Part shown: one piece after another, positions 1-6,953 of the stretch
Layout of the letters: every line of letters starts with the position of its first letter
How positions within the stretch are numbered: the first letter of the stretch is position 1
Source: an archaeon
GTDB lineage: Archaea > Iainarchaeota > Iainarchaeia > Iainarchaeales > Iainarchaeaceae
NCBI GenBank assembly: GCA_024653905.1
Contig: JANLGZ010000076.1
Coordinates: 1-20,320 of the forward strand
DNA length: 20,320 nucleotides
Reading direction: 5' to 3'
Notes under the pieces: generated by a model
The model's database searches: none
Told to the model about the DNA's origin: nothing
Seen by the model: only the letters and a program-made list of their open reading frames with translations
Made by a program: the position numbers and the translations under genes

Positions 1-44
1 CCAGCAGAACCAGCTCCAACAATAACAAAATCGTATTCTTCCAT
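1..44 (-). CDS. Flavoprotein N-terminus, probably thioredoxin reductase (partial, runs off the left edge)
   Basis: Only the first 14 codons are visible: an ATG at 44 opens MEEYDFVIVGAGSAG, a beta strand followed by a glycine-rich dinucleotide-binding turn (GAGSAG) typical of FAD-dependent enzymes. A Shine-Dalgarno AGGAG lies about 8 bases upstream (plus-strand ctcct, 54-58). The gene follows the glutaredoxin-like gene by 21 bases on the same strand, so the two are probably co-transcribed. Thioredoxin reductase next to a small CxxC thiol protein is a common pairing, and that is why I favour TrxB. Other FAD oxidoreductases start in the same way, so the exact enzyme is inference. Confidence 0.55.
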   Translation of the reverse strand, partial: MEEYDFVIVGAGSA

Positions 45-65
45 TAAAATCAACTCCTAAAAAGT

Positions 66-299
66 TTAAATGCCTAAAGCTTCTTTAATTGATTCCTTAT
101 CAAAACCGATTATTATTTTTCCATCAATATCTATTACCGGAACCCCAAACTGCCCTGATTTTGTGAACATTTCCTGAGCTTTTTCAGAATCAGTTGAAAC
201 ATCAATTTGTTTGTATTCAACATTATTTTTCTTAAAAAACTCTTTAGCCATGTTACAGTAAACACAGGTTGGTGTCGTGTAAATTGTTACTTCACTCAT
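66..299 (-). CDS. Glutaredoxin/thioredoxin-like small thiol-disulfide protein
   Basis: A 77-residue cytoplasmic protein with a complete small glutaredoxin fold. An N-terminal strand leads to the redox motif CVYC (residues 12-15), and the cis-proline follows in GVPVI (P54). A glycine-containing loop (DGKIIIGFD) comes before the last helix. The length and the TPTCxYC start match the NrdH/Grx-like proteins of archaea and bacteria, which pass electrons from a thioredoxin reductase or glutathione-like system to target disulfides. A strong Shine-Dalgarno (GGGGAGGGGG) precedes the ATG at 299. The probable thioredoxin reductase gene starts 21 bases after its stop, which suggests that enzyme is its reductant. 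There is no signal peptide, in contrast to the two DsbA-like proteins next door. Confidence 0.9.
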   Translation of the reverse strand: MSEVTIYTTPTCVYCNMAKEFFKKNNVEYKQIDVSTDSEKAQEMFTKSGQFGVPVIDIDGKIIIGFDKESIKEALGI

Positions 300-392
300 A
301 ATTACCCCCTCCCCTAATATACGTAGATTAAAACATTTATTAAGAATAATTGCGGATTTAACCTAATTAAAAGTTTGCCCAAATTCAGCGTT

Positions 393-440
393 AAAAAAGA
401 AAAAAAAGAAATTTGAGAACCCGCAAATTTAGTTTGCGAG
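393..440 (-). terminator. Hairpin plus T-tract terminator after the first DsbA-like gene
   Basis: On the minus strand an 8-bp stem (CTCGCAAA / TTTGCGGG, one G-T wobble) with a 5-base CTAAA loop spans 420-440 and includes the stop codon of the DsbA-like gene. About 12 bases further on come a T8 run (400-407) and a T6 run (393-398). Oligo-T alone can terminate archaeal transcription; the hairpin may add to it or may be chance. Confidence 0.6.
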
Positions 441-1193
441 TTCTGCTTCGATTATTTGTTCAAATACACTAAATGGTTGAGCCCCAACAACTTTCTGACC
501 ATTAATGAAGAAAGTCGGTGTTCCTGAAACTCCTGCAGCTTGCCCATCTGCAAAATCAGCCTGTATTTCTGATTGATATTTGCTTGAGTCATAGCATGTG
601 TTGAACTGCTCTGTGTTAAGCCCTAAATCCGCAGCCCACTGCTTGTAAGATGCTGTACTCATTGCGTCTTGGTTCTCGAATATTTTATCATGCATTTCCC
701 AGAATTTACCCTGCTCATTTGCACACTCTGTAGCTTCAGCTGCAGGCAATGCATTAGGATGGAAACTCAAAGGGAAATCCCTGAAAATTACTCTTACCTT
801 TCCTGTATCAATATAGTTTTCTCTTAGCTTTCCGAGTGTATTAGTATAGAAACTTTCACAGAACGGACACTGGAAATCTGAAAACTCAACAATTGTTACT
901 GGTGCATCTGGATTTCCTTCCATAGCATCGTCATCAATAAGTGCTTCCATATCTATTACCGGCTCTGATGGCACTGTTGGTTCAGACGGAGCAATGTTTC
1001 CTGTATCTCCTGAATCATTATTCCCTGTATTGCCTGTTCCTATTGGACCTATAGATTTCATTGCGTCAGATAAACCAGATAAACTTTCATTTATATTTCC
1101 TCCGACCACAAAAATAGTTCCTGATAGTAACAATGCTGAAACTATCAAACTTATTGGCAAATACATTGCCTCATTAATATTTTTTTCTGTCAA
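429..1193 (-). CDS. Membrane-anchored DsbA-like thiol-disulfide oxidoreductase (paralogue 1)
   Basis: A protein of about 254 residues with an N-terminal hydrophobic anchor (about residues 12-32 from the start chosen here). A Gly/Ser/Pro-rich linker follows, then a DsbA/Thioredoxin_4 domain. The domain begins GNPDAPVTIVEFSDFQCPFC; CPFC is the active-site motif and GTPTFFING holds the cis-proline. Two further cysteines (ECANEQG and NTCYDS, 43 residues apart) probably form a structural or second redox disulfide. The role inferred from the family is oxidation or isomerisation of disulfides in exported proteins outside the membrane. Start: the longest reading frame opens at a TTG at 1208, but the bases there contain GGAGG (1202-1206). 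That is an ideal Shine-Dalgarno 8 bases before a TTG at 1193, so I place the start at 1193. A TATA-like element lies at 1251-1260. Confidence 0.88.
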   Translation of the reverse strand: MTEKNINEAMYLPISLIVSALLLSGTIFVVGGNINESLSGLSDAMKSIGPIGTGNTGNNDSGDTGNIAPSEPTVPSEPVIDMEALIDDDAMEGNPDAPVTIVEFSDFQCPFCESFYTNTLGKLRENYIDTGKVRVIFRDFPLSFHPNALPAAEATECANEQGKFWEMHDKIFENQDAMSTASYKQWAADLGLNTEQFNTCYDSSKYQSEIQADFADGQAAGVSGTPTFFINGQKVVGAQPFSVFEQIIEAELAN

Positions 1194-1201
1194 ATTAAAA
1201 A

Positions 1202-1206
1202 CCTCC
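1202..1206 (-). promoter_or_regulatory. Shine-Dalgarno GGAGG that fixes a TTG start
   Basis: On the minus strand GGAGG is followed by 8 bases (TTTTTAAT) and then TTG at 1193. A longer reading frame would translate this site as codons, which makes the upstream TTG at 1208 unlikely as the true start. Confidence 0.7.
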
Positions 1207-1250
1207 AAAATAAATATTCAGTGTATTGTTAGATATTCACCATTGAAAAA

Positions 1251-1260
1251 ATATATAAGG
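1251..1260 (-). promoter_or_regulatory. TATA box for the first DsbA-like gene
   Basis: The minus strand reads CCTTATATAT, close to the archaeal TATA consensus. Transcription would start near 1229, giving a leader of about 36 bases that contains the GGAGG ribosome site. Confidence 0.5.
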
Positions 1261-1290
1261 TAGATTGTTTTAATTAGGGATTTAACTAGA

Positions 1291-1941
1291 TTAAATTCTT
1301 GCATCCAAAACAGCTTTCCACTGTTCAGCTGTTAAATTTGAGAACTTTTCTCCATTAACATAAAATGTCGGGGTTGAGTTAATTCCAATAGAAACGCCAT
1401 AAGAAAAATCTGAAGCTACTTTTGGGGCATTTTTACTTGAATCCAAACAGGAATCAAAATCAATTTGGTTTAGGTTTAGTTGCTGAGCATAAGATTTTAA
1501 ATCTGCGATTTTTAAGTTGGTTTGATTTGTAAAGAGAATATCATGCATTTCCCAGAATTTACCCTGATCAGCAGCACATTCAGCTGCTTCACCTGCTTTT
1601 TGAGCATAAGGATGAATATTGTTCAAAGGAAAATGCCTGTAAGTAAGTTTAATCTTGTCAATATACTGAGGAAGAACTTGTTGCAATTGAGTAAATCCAA
1701 AACCGCAGGCAGGGCATTGAAAATCTGAAAACTCGACAATTCTTACAGCTGCATCAGGGTTTCCTTTAAAATGAGCCCCCCCCTCCAATAAATCAAGATC
1801 AATTGCAGGGCTTGAGCCGAATAAAACAAAATAAATAACCGCAATTCCTGCTAAAACCACAAGGATTCCAGCAATAGTATAAACAGGGCTTGAATCAGAA
1901 TTTTTTTCATTGGTTTTTTTCAGCTCTTTTAATTTGCTCAT
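1291..1941 (-). CDS. Membrane-anchored DsbA-like thiol-disulfide oxidoreductase (paralogue 2)
   Basis: From the ATG at 1941 the protein has 216 residues: a Lys-rich cytoplasmic tail (about 1-18), one transmembrane segment (about 20-42), then a DsbA/Thioredoxin_4 domain. CPAC (76-79) is the redox motif and INSTPTFYVNG carries the cis-proline (P191). The extra cysteine pair (C122 and C165) has the same 43-residue spacing as in the neighbouring paralogue. By family it acts on disulfides of exported proteins. An in-frame ATG at 2001 would add 20 hydrophobic residues. I prefer 1941 because TTTTAAAA (1966-1973) lies about 28 bases upstream, as expected for a leaderless archaeal transcript, and no Shine-Dalgarno precedes either ATG. 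It is separated by about 97 bases from paralogue 1, which has its own promoter. A run of eight G follows codon 51. Confidence 0.85.
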   Translation of the reverse strand: MSKLKELKKTNEKNSDSSPVYTIAGILVVLAGIAVIYFVLFGSSPAIDLDLLEGGAHFKGNPDAAVRIVEFSDFQCPACGFGFTQLQQVLPQYIDKIKLTYRHFPLNNIHPYAQKAGEAAECAADQGKFWEMHDILFTNQTNLKIADLKSYAQQLNLNQIDFDSCLDSSKNAPKVASDFSYGVSIGINSTPTFYVNGEKFSNLTAEQWKAVLDARI

Positions 1942-1965
1942 CTTTACATCAAGTACCAAAAATGC

Positions 1966-1973
1966 TTTTAAAA
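1966..1973 (-). promoter_or_regulatory. Possible TATA box for the second DsbA-like gene
   Basis: TTTTAAAA is centred about 28 bases before the ATG at 1941, so transcription would begin within a few bases of the start codon. It would be internal to the coding region if the upstream ATG at 2001 were used. Confidence 0.35.
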
Positions 1974-2041
1974 CAAACACAGCAACAAAAACCAAAAACA
2001 TAATAAAGCAAGTGAAAAAAGGCGTTTTTCTTATTCAAAGA

Positions 2042-2052
2042 ATTGTAACAAT
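2042..2052. repeat. Small inverted repeat upstream of the SUF promoter
   Basis: ATTGT-A-ACAAT is a perfect 5+5 inverted repeat just upstream of the TATA box at 2055. Its ACAAT/ATTGT half-sites also occur in the centre of the longer palindrome at 2066-2085, so it may be a second, weaker site for the same DNA-binding protein. It is short and AT-rich, so chance is possible. Confidence 0.4.
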
Positions 2053-2054
2053 AC

Positions 2055-2065
2055 TTTTATATAAT
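2055..2065 (+). promoter_or_regulatory. TATA box of the SUF operon
   Basis: TTTTATATAAT is one of the best TATA matches in the window. Centred near 2060, it predicts transcription from about 2086, a few bases ahead of the TTG start at 2094. It is flanked by two inverted repeats. Confidence 0.6.
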
Positions 2066-2085
2066 CTATTAACAATTGTTAATAG
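2066..2085. promoter_or_regulatory. Perfect 20-base palindrome, probable operator of the SUF operon
   Basis: CTATTAACAATTGTTAATAG is fully self-complementary over 20 bases with no spacer. It lies directly between the TATA box and the translation start of the HTH gene and covers the expected transcription start. A protein bound here would block RNA polymerase. The gene immediately downstream encodes an HTH protein, so autorepression is the natural inference. The symmetry is seen directly; the function is inferred. Confidence 0.65.
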
Positions 2086-2090
2086 GTGAT
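2085..2090 (+). promoter_or_regulatory. GGTGAT ribosome-binding site
   Basis: GGTGAT matches the 3' half of the extended Shine-Dalgarno (GGAGGTGAT) and sits 3 bases before TTG at 2094. This is the right register for that pairing and the reason for choosing this TTG rather than the one at 2076, which lies inside the palindrome. Confidence 0.5.
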
Positions 2091-2093
2091 TGT

Positions 2094-2429
2094 TTGAACC
2101 TTACATTTCCTTGTGAAATAATCAGCTGGAACGTTCTTCCTGCAGTTAGACGCGAAATTGCCCAGTATTTGGTAACTGAAAAACATGTGTCAAGAAAAAT
2201 TATTGCAAAAAAACTGAATCTTACTGAAGCCGCAGTATGCCAATACTTAAAAGGTAAAAGAGGCGGAAACCATAAGTTTAATGATTCTGACCAGAAAAAA
2301 CTGAAAAAAATGGCAGACATCATGATGGAATCCGATAAGGGTTTTGATGGTATGTGTGTCGTTTGTAAGGAATTTGATGCAGCCTCTGAAATAATGGACT
2401 CAATAAATCTGAAAAAACAAGCAATCTAA
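2094..2429 (+). CDS. Small HTH transcriptional regulator with Cys and CxxC, first gene of the SUF operon
   Basis: A 111-residue protein. The start (NLTFPCEIISWNVLPAVRR) and the helix-turn-helix at about 31-52 (VSRKIIAKKLNLTEAAV, then QYLKGKRGG) resemble the archaeal XRE-type regulators grouped as COG2522. Cysteines are C7 (in FPCE), C49 inside the recognition helix where Ser is more usual, and a C-terminal CVVC pair (C88, C91). This arrangement could bind an Fe-S cluster or a metal, or sense redox state. It is the first gene of a unit with sufC 21 bases downstream, and a 20-base palindrome covers its promoter. By analogy to IscR and SufR (unrelated folds) it may repress the operon when Fe-S clusters are sufficient. 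The HTH assignment is firm; ligand and targets are inference. Confidence 0.8.
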   Translation: MNLTFPCEIISWNVLPAVRREIAQYLVTEKHVSRKIIAKKLNLTEAAVCQYLKGKRGGNHKFNDSDQKKLKKMADIMMESDKGFDGMCVVCKEFDAASEIMDSINLKKQAI

Positions 2430-2450
2430 ATTTTCTTGGGAGTTTTTATA

Positions 2451-3221
2451 ATGGAATTAAAAATCGAAAATCTGCACGCAAACATAGGTACAAAAGAAAT
2501 ACTGAAAGGAATTAATCTCAGTGTAAGCCAGGGAGAGGTTCATGCAATAATGGGACCGAATGGTTCAGGCAAAAGCACACTTTCAAATGTAATTATGGGA
2601 AATCCAAAATATAAAGTGAGCAAAGGGAAAATTAGTTTTAATAAAAAAAACCTTGCAGAATTAAGACCTGATGAAATAGCAAAACTTGGATTATTTTTAT
2701 CATTCCAATATCCTTTTGAAATTCAAGGTTTGAGTTTCAGCAAATTTTTACATGCAGCTTACAAAAACCAGCACCCATTGGAAGCAATGAGCATTATGAA
2801 ATTCAGAAAACTTTTGGCTGAAACCGCACATCAGCTTGAAATTAAAAGCGATTTTATTGACCGAGAATTGAACGTCGGTTTTTCCGGAGGGGAAAAGAAA
2901 AGAGCTGAAATTTTACAGATGCTGGTATTAAAACCAAAAATTGCGATTCTTGATGAAACTGACTCTGGTTTAGATATTGATTCTTTGAAACTTGTTTCTG
3001 AAGCAGTTAATGATTCACGTTCAAAAGAATTCGGGGCAATTGTAATAACTCATTACAAAAGAATTTTGAATTATTTAAAACCTGATTTTGTTCATGTAAT
3101 GCACGATGGAAAAATAATAAAATCCGGCGGAATTGAATTAGCAGAGGAACTTGAAGAAAAAGGGTATTCTGAAATCCTGAAAAAATCAGGAGTAAAAGTT
3201 TTAGAAGTGAATGAAAAATGA
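2451..3221 (+). CDS. sufC: SufC, ABC-type ATPase of the SUF Fe-S assembly complex
   Basis: A 256-residue soluble ABC ATPase that joins SufB and SufD in the scaffold complex. All motifs are intact: Walker A GPNGSGKST (35-43), Q-loop Q86 in FQYPFEIQG, signature FSGGEKKR (144-151), Walker B AILDETDSG with E169, and H-loop H201. The SufC-specific stretches FQYPFEIQG and DETDSGLDID separate it from transporter ATPases, and there is no permease partner nearby. ATG at 2451 has GGAG 8 bases upstream; a TTG at 2436 in the same frame would include that site and is rejected. Its stop overlaps the sufB start (ATGA), which implies translational coupling. Confidence 0.97.
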   Translation: MELKIENLHANIGTKEILKGINLSVSQGEVHAIMGPNGSGKSTLSNVIMGNPKYKVSKGKISFNKKNLAELRPDEIAKLGLFLSFQYPFEIQGLSFSKFLHAAYKNQHPLEAMSIMKFRKLLAETAHQLEIKSDFIDRELNVGFSGGEKKRAEILQMLVLKPKIAILDETDSGLDIDSLKLVSEAVNDSRSKEFGAIVITHYKRILNYLKPDFVHVMHDGKIIKSGGIELAEELEEKGYSEILKKSGVKVLEVNEK

Positions 3222-4630
3222 ACCGAACTAAAGAAAGACAACTGACCGAAATAGATTATTCAAAATACAATTTTAAGTACGGCACAGAAAAGTATGATGT
3301 TAAGTTTGCCAAAGGGCTTAATGAAGGAGTTGTTAGGAAAATTTCCGAAATAAAAAAAGAACCAAAATGGATGCTTGACATAAGACTAAAAGCACTTAAA
3401 ACATTTAATGAAATGCCAATGCCTAAGTGGGGCGCGGATTTAAGCGAAATTGATTTTAATGAAATAATTTATTACATGCGTACAAGTGATGCAAATCAAA
3501 ACAAGTGGGAGAATGTTCCGCAGGATGTTAAAGATACTTTTGATAGGCTTGGAATTCCTGAAGCAGAAAAAAAATCTTTGGCAGGAGTAGGTGCACAATA
3601 TGATTCTGAGGTTATGTACCATAATATCAGAGAAGATTTGCAAAAACAAGGCGTGATTTTTCTTTCAATGGATGAAGGATTAAGGAAATACCCTGAACTT
3701 GTGAAAGAATACTTTGGGAAAATCATCCCTTACAACGATAACAAATTCGCGGCCCTGAATACTGCTGTTTGGTCTGGGGGTTCGTTTGTTTATATTCCTA
3801 AAAATGTTAAAGTTGAAATTCCTCTGCAGGCTTATTTCAGGATTAACGCAGAGAGTTTTGGGCAATTTGAAAGAACGCTTATTATAGGCGATACTGGAAG
3901 CCAGGTCCATTACATTGAAGGCTGTACTGCCCCAAAGTTCACAAGCCAATCTTTGCATTCTGCAGTTGTTGAGGTTATTGCAAAGGACAATTCTCATTTA
4001 AGATATACAACAATCCAGAACTGGGCAAATAATATTTATAACCTTGTAACAAAGAGAGCTTTTGCTTACAAAAACTCAACAGTTGAATGGGTTGATGGAA
4101 ACTTAGGGAGTAAAATAACAATGAAATACCCTGCAATTTATTTAATGGGCGAAGGAGCTAAAGGTGAGGTTCTTAGTATAGCTCTTTCAGGAAAAGGCCA
4201 GCACCAAGATGCAGGTGCAAAAATAATTCATCTTGCTTCAAACACAACAAGCAAAATTACAAGCAAGAGCATAAGCAAGGATGGTGGACGAGGAAGCTAC
4301 AGAGGACTTCTTAAAGTTGTAAAAGGTTGTAAAAATGTTAAGAGCAGTGTTGTTTGCGATGCTTTAATTTTAGATAAAAATTCCCGAAGCGATACTTACC
4401 CTTATATTGAAATTGATGAACCAAGCGCAACTATTGCACACGAAGCAAAAGTTGGAAAAATAAGCGATGATGAAATATTTTATTTAATGTCTAAAGGTCT
4501 TAGTGAGGCCGAGGCCTTAACCCTTATAATTCTTGGTTTTATCCAACCATTTACAAAAACACTTCCTTTGGAATATTCTGTTGAATTAAACAGGTTAATT
4601 GAAATGGAAATGGAAAATTCGGTGGGATGA
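3218..4630 (+). CDS. sufB: SufB, Fe-S cluster scaffold subunit
   Basis: A 470-residue SufB, full length for the family. The family hallmarks are present: VWSGGSFVYIPK (about 184-195), HYIEGCTAPKF (C236), a right-handed parallel beta-helix core, and SSVVCDALIL (C380) at the position of the catalytic cysteine of E. coli SufB. The C-terminal ATIAHEAKVGKISDDEIFYL carries the conserved His-Glu pair (H408, E409), which is followed by the helical SufB/SufD tail. In the SufBC2D complex it receives sulfur and iron and builds the cluster. Its ATG overlaps the sufC stop, and sufD starts 3 bases after its own stop. Confidence 0.97.
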   Translation: MNRTKERQLTEIDYSKYNFKYGTEKYDVKFAKGLNEGVVRKISEIKKEPKWMLDIRLKALKTFNEMPMPKWGADLSEIDFNEIIYYMRTSDANQNKWENVPQDVKDTFDRLGIPEAEKKSLAGVGAQYDSEVMYHNIREDLQKQGVIFLSMDEGLRKYPELVKEYFGKIIPYNDNKFAALNTAVWSGGSFVYIPKNVKVEIPLQAYFRINAESFGQFERTLIIGDTGSQVHYIEGCTAPKFTSQSLHSAVVEVIAKDNSHLRYTTIQNWANNIYNLVTKRAFAYKNSTVEWVDGNLGSKITMKYPAIYLMGEGAKGEVLSIALSGKGQHQDAGAKIIHLASNTTSKITSKSISKDGGRGSYRGLLKVVKGCKNVKSSVVCDALILDKNSRSDTYPYIEIDEPSATIAHEAKVGKISDDEIFYLMSKGLSEAEALTLIILGFIQPFTKTLPLEYSVELNRLIEMEMENSVG

Positions 4631-4633
4631 TTA

Positions 4634-5731
4634 ATGCAGACAACCATACTTTCTGAAATAACAGATTTGCAAGATTATAAAAATCTGAACGAGCGGATTT
4701 TTACTGAAAGACCTCTGAAAAAAAGCAAGTACACAAGTATTGCTAAATTGGAAAAACTTCTTTCTGTTGCTAAAGGAAAAGCTGATGTTAAATCAGATGG
4801 AACTGATAGAATTATTTCTTTGGAAGAAGCATTGAAAGAAATGCCAAAAACAATTTATAAAATTCTTGCAAAAGAACAAAAAGCAAAAGATCAGTTTGAG
4901 GCTTTTATCAATTCTAACTTTAACACATCATTTGTAGTATTAATCGAAAAAAATTCTGAAAAAGCAATACATCTGAAAATTAATTTTGAAGACAAAGCAA
5001 TAACAAAATATTTTATAATTGTTAAAAAAGGAGTAAACGCAAGTTTGGTCGAAGAAATTATAACTAAAGAAAATTCTTTGAGCAATCAAACAATATATCT
5101 AGAGGAAAATTCGGTTCTGAACCATGCGAAGACAAATAACTTTGGGAAAAACAGCATTGCTTATCAGCAGAATATTATAGAAAATGAAGCAACGATAGTA
5201 AATGCAACTATTTTCACTGAAGGCAAACTTGTGAGAGCCAATAATTTTTCTGTGTTGGAAGGCAGGAACTCAAAATCAGAGGGGTATACTTTTTTACTGT
5301 CAAAAAATGAACAGCACTTTGATTTAAATTATACTGCAGTGCATAGAGCCACTGATACTTTCAGCAGAAGTATTTTCAAAGGGGTTTTAAGGAATAGCAG
5401 CAAAAATGTCTTTGATGGGATGATTCTAATTGAACCTACAGGATTTAGGGCAAATGCTTTTTTGGAATGCCATAGTATAATCCTTGGAGAAAAGGCAAGC
5501 AGTAACCAGATTCCTGGTTTGGAAATAAAAACAGACGATGTTAAAGCATCTCATTCTGCCACTGTTGCCAGAATTGATGAGGATGAGCTTTTTTACCTTG
5601 AATCACGAGGAATTCCGAAAAATGAAGCAAAAAACATGATTGTAAAAAGTTTTATGGATTCTGTTGTTTTTATGCTACCTGAAGAAATAAGGCAACCAAT
5701 TGAATTTCAAATTGAAAAAAACATGAGTTAA
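4634..5731 (+). CDS. sufD: SufD, partner of SufB in the Fe-S scaffold complex
   Basis: A 365-residue SufB/SufD-family protein. The N-terminal half is diverged and Lys-rich; the C-terminal half is clear, with VFDGMILIEP (about 259-268), ASSNQIPGLEIKTDDVKASH and ATVARIDEDELFYLESRGI. H307 matches the conserved SufD histidine at the SufB-SufD interface. It lacks the SufB pattern EGCTAP and has no cysteine at the SufB catalytic site, which supports SufD rather than a second SufB. Purine-rich sequence at the end of sufB (GGTGGGA, 4621-4627) can act as its ribosome site. The presence of a separate SufD is notable because many archaea carry only sufB and sufC. Confidence 0.93.
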   Translation: MQTTILSEITDLQDYKNLNERIFTERPLKKSKYTSIAKLEKLLSVAKGKADVKSDGTDRIISLEEALKEMPKTIYKILAKEQKAKDQFEAFINSNFNTSFVVLIEKNSEKAIHLKINFEDKAITKYFIIVKKGVNASLVEEIITKENSLSNQTIYLEENSVLNHAKTNNFGKNSIAYQQNIIENEATIVNATIFTEGKLVRANNFSVLEGRNSKSEGYTFLLSKNEQHFDLNYTAVHRATDTFSRSIFKGVLRNSSKNVFDGMILIEPTGFRANAFLECHSIILGEKASSNQIPGLEIKTDDVKASHSATVARIDEDELFYLESRGIPKNEAKNMIVKSFMDSVVFMLPEEIRQPIEFQIEKNMS

Positions 5732-5735
5732 TGCT

Positions 5736-6953
5736 ATGAACCTAAAAAAAATAAGGGAAGATTTCCCGATTCTGAAACAAAAAGTCAATGGAAAACCTCT
5801 GGCATACTTAGATAATGCTGCAACTACTCAAAAACCGATTCAGGTTATTGACGCAATAAGTGATTATTATAAAAATTATAATTCAAATGTGCACAGGGGA
5901 GTTAACTCCTTAAGTCAAAAAGCATCAGCTGCTTTTGAGGAATCACATGAAAAAACAGCAAAATTCATCAATGCTAAAGGGATGAAAGAAATTGTTTTTA
6001 CAAAAAACGCAACTGAAAGTCTTAACCTTTGCGCTTATACTTTAGGTGAAAAACTATCCAAAGGAGACGAGATACTTATTTCTGTTATGGAACATCATGC
6101 GAATCTTGTTCCATGGCAGGAACTTGCAAAAAGAAAAAAAGCAAATCTTAAATTTGTTAATATTACTCATGATGGAAGACTTGATCTTGATGATTTTGTG
6201 GAAAAAATTAATAAAAAAACAAAAATTGTTTCACTTACAAAAGCATCAAACATCCTTGGCACAATAAACCCTATAAAAGAAATTTCAAAAATCGTGAAAG
6301 AAAATGAAAGTTATTTTGTTGTTGATGCAGCTCAATCAGTTGCCCACGTGAAAACAGATGTGAAAAAAATGAATGCGGATATGATTGCGTTTTCGGCACA
6401 CAAAATGCTGGGGCCTATGGGGTTAGGAATTCTTTACGGAAAAGAACAGTTGCTTGATGAATTGAATCCTTTTCTTACAGGTGGCGGGATGATATCTGAG
6501 GTTACTCTGGAAAAATCTTCTTGGAACAACCTTCCTTGGAAATTTGAAACCGGGACACAGAATGTTGCAGGTGCGGTTGGTTTTTCCGCAGCGCTTGATT
6601 ACTTAAACAAAATAGGAATTGAGAATATACAGGCGCATGAACAAGAGCTTCTTAAATTTGGTTTAAAAAAATTAAAAGAAATTGAAGGGATTGATATTTA
6701 CTCTCCTGAAAAAGGTCCAAAAACGGGCATAATTTCTTTTAATCTGAAAGGCGTGCATCCTCATGATGTTGCACAAATTCTGGATGAACATGCCATTGCA
6801 GTCCGTTCAGGAAACCATTGTGCTCAGCCTTTAATGCAGGAAATGGGGATAAAAGGACTTGCACGGGTTTCATTTTATTTATACAATACTAAAGAAGAAA
6901 TTGAAAAATTAGTAACTGCAATTAAACAGGCAAAAAAAGTTTTTGGTGTTTAG
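5736..6953 (+). CDS. sufS: SufS, PLP-dependent cysteine desulfurase
   Basis: A 405-residue class-II cysteine desulfurase that takes sulfur from L-cysteine as a persulfide and hands it to the assembly machinery. The N-terminus (IREDFPILKQ) and YLDNAATTQKP are typical. MEHHANLVPW (119-128) stacks on the cofactor, FSAHKMLGPMGLG contains the PLP lysine (K223), and SGNHCAQPLM carries the catalytic Cys (C362). The end (FYLYNTKEEIEKL) is that of SufS rather than IscS. The spacing from sufD is 4 bases, and the scaffold gene starts directly after its TAG. No sufE is visible; the SufU-like product next door is the expected sulfur acceptor. Confidence 0.96.
   Translation: MNLKKIREDFPILKQKVNGKPLAYLDNAATTQKPIQVIDAISDYYKNYNSNVHRGVNSLSQKASAAFEESHEKTAKFINAKGMKEIVFTKNATESLNLCAYTLGEKLSKGDEILISVMEHHANLVPWQELAKRKKANLKFVNITHDGRLDLDDFVEKINKKTKIVSLTKASNILGTINPIKEISKIVKENESYFVVDAAQSVAHVKTDVKKMNADMIAFSAHKMLGPMGLGILYGKEQLLDELNPFLTGGGMISEVTLEKSSWNNLPWKFETGTQNVAGAVGFSAALDYLNKIGIENIQAHEQELLKFGLKKLKEIEGIDIYSPEKGPKTGIISFNLKGVHPHDVAQILDEHAIAVRSGNHCAQPLMQEMGIKGLARVSFYLYNTKEEIEKLVTAIKQAKKVFGV

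Noticed and set aside
994..1263. Plus-strand open frame across the first DsbA-like gene and its promoter
   Set aside because: It is antisense to a well-supported gene, its residues have no recognisable pattern, and it overlaps the probable promoter and Shine-Dalgarno of that gene.
2069..2323. Minus-strand open frame opposite the HTH gene
   Set aside because: It lies entirely opposite a recognisable HTH protein, has low-complexity Phe/Ser composition and no start signal.
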